A DNA stretch of 10,424 nt from Pseudomonadota bacterium. Its GTDB lineage: Bacteria > Pseudomonadota > Gammaproteobacteria > Steroidobacterales > Rariloculaceae. Positions 6,499 to 10,424 of this stretch are shown piece by piece. The notes below the pieces were generated by a model. The model worked only from the letters and a program-made list of their open reading frames with translations, was not told where the DNA came from and did no database searches. Position 1 is the first letter of the stretch. Each line of letters begins with the position of its first letter. Position numbers and translations under genes: made by a program. The stretch spans positions 15,800 to 26,223 of the forward strand of contig VYEH01000084.1 in assembly GCA_009843005.1 (NCBI GenBank), given 5' to 3'.

Positions 6499-6595
6499 AG
6501 GAACTCCCCTCAGACACTCCCACGAGGGCTATTTTATCCGAATTGGGCAGTTGACTCCCGGATCGGCCGTGAAGTCTGTTGATCGGCGCCGGCGA
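6499..6595 (-). promoter_or_regulatory. Spacer before the M23 gene: strong RBS, weak -10-like element
   Basis: The 97-bp gap holds a very good Shine-Dalgarno (6504-6511) and, on the - strand, TAAAAT (6536-6531), which matches five of six -10 bases. No -35 box at a normal spacing is convincing. It could be a weak or factor-dependent promoter that lets the M23-DUF2272-BCCT part be expressed apart from the upstream cassette. No clear terminator follows the transglutaminase gene. Confidence 0.3.
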
Positions 6596-7552
6596 CTACT
6601 GGTCAAATCCGCCGCTGTATTCGTGCGGTGTTGGAGAGACGGCGCGGAGATTGGGCCACTCCCTGTGCGGGCTCCAGTCCGGGGCGGTTTCGTCGTCGGC
6701 CGTGACCGTCACCTTCACTTCCAGCGTCGAGCCGCCGCCGCCCAGCACGGTGCCGCGGGTCGGGCAGGCGTCAGCGTAGTCGCGGCCCACCGCGACGGCG
6801 ACGAAGCGATGATCAGCCAGGGTGTCGTTGGTGGGATCGATCCCCACCCAGCCGGCATCGGGGATGAAGAACTCGCCCCAGCAATGGCTGGCGCCTGGCA
6901 GGGACTGCTCCCCTTCCCTGCCCTCCCGGTGGATGTATCCGGACACGTATCGGCCGGGCACGCCCCACGAGCGCGCGATGGCAAGCATGACGTGGGTGTA
7001 GTCCTGGCAGACGCCGCGGCCGGTTTCGAGAATGTGCTCCATCGGCGAATCCACGGCGGTGCTGCCGGGATCGTACTGGAATACCCGGTGGAGTCTGGCG
7101 GACAGGTCCATCAGGGACGAAAGCGGATCGGCGCCGCGTTCGATGTCGTTGGCAGAGGTGAACGCCTCGAGCGCATCGCTGAACCGCACGTACCGGCTCG
7201 GTTCAAGAAACTCCCAGCCATCCACCGGATCGATTGCGGCCTCCAGTGCCTTCCAGCCGTCCGATCCCGGATGCTCCGGTAACGGCGGGGCATCGGCAGC
7301 CTCCACCCTCACGCGCGAGTGCACCACCGTGGCGCCATGCCTGCGATGCACGTTGAACAGGTGACAGCGGTTGCCGAACGGATCCTCAAGCTCCGTCAGC
7401 GCCGCGTACGGGTCGACGTGGAGGTTGAACTTCAGCACACGCTGCCTGCCGTCGTCGCGAGGGCGCAGTCTCAGCAGCATTAGGCTGCCCTGGACCTGGT
7501 TGTCGTACTTGTAGCTGGATACGTGTTCGACCAGATACCTGCTGGGCTTCAT
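6596..7552 (-). CDS. Transglutaminase-like cysteine protein of the ATP-grasp/alpha-E cassette
   Basis: 318 residues. The N-terminal beta domain (1-90, beginning MKPSRYLVEHVSSYKYDN) is the bacterial transglutaminase N-terminal type. The catalytic domain has the full papain-like triad: Cys182 in GRGVCQDYTHVM, His223 in ASHCWGEFF, and Asp239 in VGIDPTND. The usual motif at the His is SHAW; here it is SHCW, a mild variation. Such proteins are usually cytoplasmic peptidases or transferases rather than protein cross-linkers, and no signal peptide is seen. The frame is open further upstream, but the start at 7552 fits the family and overlaps the stop of the alpha-E gene (ATGA), so translation is probably coupled. 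In other genomes this family travels with the same two partners; the product of the set is unknown. Confidence 0.93.
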   Translation of the reverse strand: MKPSRYLVEHVSSYKYDNQVQGSLMLLRLRPRDDGRQRVLKFNLHVDPYAALTELEDPFGNRCHLFNVHRRHGATVVHSRVRVEAADAPPLPEHPGSDGWKALEAAIDPVDGWEFLEPSRYVRFSDALEAFTSANDIERGADPLSSLMDLSARLHRVFQYDPGSTAVDSPMEHILETGRGVCQDYTHVMLAIARSWGVPGRYVSGYIHREGREGEQSLPGASHCWGEFFIPDAGWVGIDPTNDTLADHRFVAVAVGRDYADACPTRGTVLGGGGSTLEVKVTVTADDETAPDWSPHREWPNLRAVSPTPHEYSGGFDQ

Positions 7553-8526
7553 CGCGGACTGTCCTCTATCTCGTAATTGAAATAGGACGCCTCGATATCC
7601 TGGTTGAGGCGCCGGCACGCGCTGCCGATGGTTCCGAGTGTGGCGCGTGTGGCCGCATCGTCTCCGGCGTCCCGGTTCGGCCAGTCGTAGTCGAGGCTCG
7701 CCGCGACCCGTCCGGCCCGGCGACGCGCCTCCACGGCCAGAGGCCGCTGCTCGGAAACCACGTCCAGCGAATTGGAAATGTGTTCGAGCGCGTACCGGAT
7801 GGAATGCGACAGCAGGCGGTCGGAGACCAGGAAATCGATGACCGCACCCGGCTGGAAATCCAGCGAATTGAGGCGGCTGTAGGCGCCTCGGGCAAAGGCG
7901 ATCTGCAGCAGCGAGCGCCAGTCCGGTTCCACGTGGCGCCTGGCCGAAGGGAAGATCTCCAGTTGTGCGTCCAGCAGCGCCGTCATGTGCTGGGCCCGTT
8001 CGACGAATCGGCCAAGCTGCAGGAAGTGCCAACCGTTGTCGCGGTACATGGAATTGTCGGCGATACCGAAGAATCCCCTAATGGAATCCTGGGTGTTCAC
8101 GAAAAAATTTCCGGCGCGGTCGGTCCAGATGTCCTCCACGCCCAGATCGCGCATGCCCAGGTACAGCAGGTTGAGGCTGGTCCACATTTCATTGCCGATG
8201 ACGTTGCGGACCTGGCGGGCGTTCTCCCTTGCGGCAGCGATGCAGTTGCGGATCGCGTCGGCATTGTTCGGCTCGAACGTCAGGTCATCCGTCAGGGTGT
8301 AGGCGTCGGCGAACATGAAATCGTCGTCGTCGCGGTTCGATCCCAGCCGGCCCCCGAGCGGCTCCCGGCCGAGACTCAGGTACAGGCGCAACCAGGTCCG
8401 ATCCAGTTCCTGCACCGTCCGGTCCTGCAGGGCCCGGTACTGGATCTGGACCAGGCGGCAGCCGTGCCCGGCGCGCTCGAGATAGCGGCTGATCCAGTAG
8501 AGTCCCTGAGCGTTGCGCGACAGCAT
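7549..8526 (-). CDS. Alpha-E domain protein (DUF403)
   Basis: 325 residues, the normal family length. The protein is almost all alpha-helical. The family opening is clear, MLSRNAQGLYWISRYLERA (1-19), as is the central RENARQVRNVIGNEMWTSLN (100-119) and the GWHFLQLGRFVERAQHM block (165-181), which contains the second conserved E-R-A. A DDDD run (66-69) lies in a loop. Alpha-E proteins have no known reaction; they nearly always occur with, or fused to, circularly permuted ATP-grasp proteins and a transglutaminase, and are thought to act as a partner or scaffold of the ligase. The start follows CAGGG by seven bases; this ribosome-binding site is part of a tandem repeat. It follows the ATP-grasp gene after 57 bp. 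Confidence 0.95.
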   Translation of the reverse strand: MLSRNAQGLYWISRYLERAGHGCRLVQIQYRALQDRTVQELDRTWLRLYLSLGREPLGGRLGSNRDDDDFMFADAYTLTDDLTFEPNNADAIRNCIAAARENARQVRNVIGNEMWTSLNLLYLGMRDLGVEDIWTDRAGNFFVNTQDSIRGFFGIADNSMYRDNGWHFLQLGRFVERAQHMTALLDAQLEIFPSARRHVEPDWRSLLQIAFARGAYSRLNSLDFQPGAVIDFLVSDRLLSHSIRYALEHISNSLDVVSEQRPLAVEARRRAGRVAASLDYDWPNRDAGDDAATRATLGTIGSACRRLNQDIEASYFNYEIEDSPR

Positions 8527-8529
8527 GCC

Positions 8530-8582
8530 GTTTCCCTGACCCGTTAGCCCTGATCCGTTACCCTGGCCCGTGACTCTGACCC
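8530..8582 (-). repeat. Four-copy 13-14 bp tandem repeat in the ATP-grasp/alpha-E spacer
   Basis: Read on the + strand the units are GTTTCCCTGACCC (8530-8542), GTTAGCCCTGATCC (8543-8556), GTTACCCTGGCCC (8557-8569) and GTGACTCTGACCC (8570-8582). On the transcribed strand each carries a CAGGG- or CAGAG-like core, and the copy closest to the alpha-E gene serves as its ribosome-binding site. The array fills nearly the whole 57-bp spacer. Confidence 0.8.
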
Positions 8583-8583
8583 A

Positions 8584-10062
8584 CTACTCGGGCAACACCC
8601 AGAGATCCTTGCCCCCGCCGCCCTGGCTCGAGTTGACCACGAGGGAGCCCTCCACCAGCGCCACGCGGCAGAAGGCCCCGGGGACCAGCCGCGTCTCGTG
8701 GCCGGTGAGCACGAAGGGCCGAAGGTCGACGTGTCGGGGCGATGCGCCCTTTTCAGTCAGGCAGGGTGCGCAGGACAGGTCCAGCACCGGCTGCGATATG
8801 AAATTGGCGGGATCCTTTCGCAATTCCCTTGCGTACGCGTCTCGCTCGGCTTGCGTGGACGCCGGACCCACGAGCATGCCGTATCCGCCCGACTCCCCCA
8901 CCATCTTGACCACCAGGTTTTCCAGGTTGTCGAGCGTGTACTCCAGACCTTCCGGATTCCGGCACAGATGCGTATCCACGTTGGCCAGCAGCGGCTCCTC
9001 GCTCAGGTAGTAGCGGATGATGTCCGGCACGAAGGCGTAGACGCTCTTGTCGTCGGCAACCCCGGTGCCCGGCGCGTTGGCGATCACCACATTGCCCAAC
9101 CGGTAGGCGTAGAACAGGCCCGGTACGCCGAGCTGCGAATCCGGCCGGAACGCCAGCGGGTCCAGGAAGTCGTCGTCCACCCGGCGGTAGATCACGTCCA
9201 CCTTGCGCAGTCCGCTGATGGTGCGCATGTAGACGAAGCCGTCGTGGACCAGCAGGTCCCGGCCCTGCACCAGTTCCACGCCCATTTCCCGGGCGAGGAA
9301 CATGTGTTCGTAGAAGGCGGAATTGTGGACGCCCGGCGTCAGCAGCACGATGCACGGGTCGGCGATGGCCCGGGGCGCCAGTTCCGACAGCGTCTGCCGG
9401 AGCAGCGCGCCGTAATGCTCGATGCCCCTCACCCTGTACTGCCTGAACAGCTTGTTGAGGCTCGCCCTCATCGCGCCCCGATTCGCCAGCATGTAGGAGA
9501 CGCCCGAAGGCACGCGCAGGTTGTCTTCCAGCACCATGAAGCCGTCGACCGTGCGCACCAGGTCGGTCCCGCACAGCGCGACGTAGATGCCGCGCGGCAC
9601 GGAGACGCCGCGCATCTCGATCCGGTACTGCGGGCAGCCCAGGATCATGTCCACGGGAATGACGCCGTCCGTGAGGATCCTGCCGCGCCCGTAGATGTCG
9701 GCCAGGAACAGGTTCAGCGCCCTGATCCGCTGGCGCAGGCCGCGTTCGATGAAGTCCCAGGTGGCGGCGTCGACGATTCTCGGCAGCACGTCGATGGGGA
9801 TGATCCGCTCCTGCGCGCCCTCCTCCCCGTAGACCGCGAAAGTGATCCCCTCCTGCAGGAACGATCGCTCCGCACGCTCCTGCATGGCGGCGATCTCCTC
9901 CGGCGCCATGCCGCCGAGCACCTTGAAGAGTTCGCGGCAGTGGTCGCGGGGCGCGGCGTCGGCCTCGAACATCTCGTCGTAGAAGCGAGAGTCGTAACGG
10001 TAATTCGCGAACAGTGGCTGTTCCGGCGCCGGTCCGTCGCCGGTCAGTGGCGAGCTTGGCAT
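8584..10062 (-). CDS. Circularly permuted ATP-grasp protein (type 2), putative peptide ligase
   Basis: 492 residues from the ATG at 10062. ATP-grasp enzymes join a carboxylate to an amine using ATP; in this permuted family the substrates are unknown and a peptide-like product is predicted. Family blocks in order: GITFAVYG (72-79), the VLEDNLRVPSGVSYMLANR block (177-195), LRKVDVIYRRVDDDFLDPL (285-303), NAPGTGVADDKSVYAFVP (329-346), VVKMVGESGGYGMLVGP (384-400), HVDLRPFVL (444-452), and NSSQGGGGKDLWVL (477-490). All the blocks I would look for are present, so the enzyme should be active. A GTG at 10134 would add 24 residues unlike the family; I prefer 10062, though its Shine-Dalgarno is poor. 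It is the first gene of the - strand series and lies divergent from the DUF6152 gene. Confidence 0.93.
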   Translation of the reverse strand: MPSSPLTGDGPAPEQPLFANYRYDSRFYDEMFEADAAPRDHCRELFKVLGGMAPEEIAAMQERAERSFLQEGITFAVYGEEGAQERIIPIDVLPRIVDAATWDFIERGLRQRIRALNLFLADIYGRGRILTDGVIPVDMILGCPQYRIEMRGVSVPRGIYVALCGTDLVRTVDGFMVLEDNLRVPSGVSYMLANRGAMRASLNKLFRQYRVRGIEHYGALLRQTLSELAPRAIADPCIVLLTPGVHNSAFYEHMFLAREMGVELVQGRDLLVHDGFVYMRTISGLRKVDVIYRRVDDDFLDPLAFRPDSQLGVPGLFYAYRLGNVVIANAPGTGVADDKSVYAFVPDIIRYYLSEEPLLANVDTHLCRNPEGLEYTLDNLENLVVKMVGESGGYGMLVGPASTQAERDAYARELRKDPANFISQPVLDLSCAPCLTEKGASPRHVDLRPFVLTGHETRLVPGAFCRVALVEGSLVVNSSQGGGGKDLWVLPE

Positions 10063-10181
10063 TTGTTTACTGTCGCTTATCGTCGGCCGATTGGAGGATG
10101 CCCTCCATCGCCTCCCGTCACGCCTGATATGCACTCTAGTATCATGCAGGGTACAGGATTATGTACGGGATCGGACAAGAA
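10063..10181. promoter_or_regulatory. Divergent intergenic region with two small inverted repeats
   Basis: This 119-bp stretch should hold promoters for the - strand cassette and for the + strand DUF6152 gene. TGGAGG (10092-10097) and CCTCCA (10102-10107) are perfect inverted copies, and would fold into a hairpin in the 5' leader of the ATP-grasp transcript, about 30-45 bases before its ATG. GTACA (10151-10155) and TGTAC (10162-10166) are a second pair, 16 bases before the DUF6152 ATG. The sequence is less GC-rich than the genes. I see no convincing -35/-10 pair on either strand. Confidence 0.35.
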
Positions 10182-10424
10182 ATGAACAGAATCAGAGTCT
10201 TGCGCGTATTGGCAGCCAACGTTTGCCTGGGCGGCGTTCTTGCGTCCTCCTCAAGCCTCGCTCACCACGCCCTCATCGCTTACGACAACAGTCGGACCAT
10301 TGAAATGCGCGGTGTCATCGAGGAGGTTTTCTGGGCGAATCCCCACGTTCGCCTGGGCGTGCGGGCGGCTGACGACACCGTCTGGGACCTGGAGGGCCCG
10401 CCCGTGAACCGGATGGAGCGGGAC
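10182..10424 (+). CDS. Secreted DUF6152 protein, N-terminal part (cut by window end)
   Basis: Eighty-one codons are visible, with no stop before the window ends. The start at 10182 gives a textbook signal peptide: basic MNRIRVLR, then a hydrophobic stretch to about residue 26, with cleavage likely just before the AHHAL sequence. The mature part shows the DUF6152 pattern: AHHALIAYD (27-35), TIEMRGVIEEVFWANPHVRLGV (39-60), and then WDLEGPP (67-73). These are small periplasmic proteins of unknown role, common as multiple copies in environmental proteobacteria. An in-frame ATG at 10161 would add seven residues and is less likely. The Shine-Dalgarno is weak (ACAAGAA). Confidence 0.85.
   Translation, partial: MNRIRVLRVLAANVCLGGVLASSSSLAHHALIAYDNSRTIEMRGVIEEVFWANPHVRLGVRAADDTVWDLEGPPVNRMERD

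Noticed and set aside
4468..6582. A 704-codon open frame on the + strand
   Set aside because: It runs antisense to the DUF2272 and M23 genes, whose families are certain. Its translation is low-complexity Arg/Ala/His-rich with no recognisable domain; GC-rich DNA often leaves the opposite frame open.
7553..8032. An in-frame upstream extension of the transglutaminase gene
   Set aside because: The extra 160 residues are Arg/Pro/Gly-rich and overlap the alpha-E gene in another frame; the family begins at the MKPSRY start at 7552.
10063..10134. A GTG start adding 24 residues to the ATP-grasp protein
   Set aside because: The extension is basic and unlike the family N-terminus, and it would run through the TGGAGG hairpin. 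The ATG at 10062 is preferred, though not proven.
8698..10185. A 495-codon + strand frame opposite the ATP-grasp gene
   Set aside because: It is antisense to a confidently identified gene, is rich in H/V/Q/R and has no motif.
1..10424. CRISPR array, tRNA, rRNA, transposase or prophage genes
   Set aside because: None seen; the only repeats are the short tandem and inverted ones listed.

Overview
This window is GC-rich, densely packed bacterial chromosome. The gene families present (an AsmA-like protein, DUF4159, DUF2272, a periplasmic M23 peptidase, a BCCT transporter, DUF6152) suggest a Gram-negative proteobacterium. I lean to an environmental gammaproteobacterium, but this is inference from gene content only. 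No rRNA, tRNA, CRISPR array, insertion sequence or phage gene is visible, and no gene-free stretch exceeds about 120 bases.

Left block, + strand (1-2547): the C-terminal part of an AsmA-family envelope protein, an exported stand-alone DUF4159 protein and a small basic membrane protein with an internal repeat, all closely spaced. Their 3' end overlaps by 38 bp the 3' end of an oppositely oriented hicB antitoxin gene.

Central and right block, - strand (10062 down to 2510), read in transcription order: a circularly permuted ATP-grasp protein, an alpha-E (DUF403) protein, a transglutaminase-like cysteine protein, a secreted LytM/M23 peptidase, a secreted DUF2272 protein, a BCCT-family transporter, a fragment of hicA, and hicB. 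The first three form the known but functionally unassigned ATP-grasp/alpha-E/transglutaminase cassette, predicted to make or process a peptide-like product. The next two look like cell-wall enzymes, and the BCCT gene starts inside the DUF2272 stop codon, so these two are probably translationally coupled. All genes run the same way with gaps under 100 bp, so one long transcript or two sub-operons (cassette; envelope plus transporter) are both possible.

Right edge, + strand: a divergent gene for a secreted DUF6152 protein, cut by the window end and separated from the ATP-grasp gene by about 120 bp of shared upstream DNA.

The most interesting points are: a decayed hicA toxin next to an intact hicB antitoxin; a four-copy 13-14 bp tandem repeat between the ATP-grasp and alpha-E genes; a three-copy 18-bp repeat encoding a hexapeptide at the very N-terminus of the transporter; a Ser where related CHAP-like hydrolases have the catalytic Cys in the DUF2272 protein; a hairpin that would cover the DUF2272 ribosome-binding site; and a small protein whose Arg-rich repeat is far better conserved in protein than in DNA.
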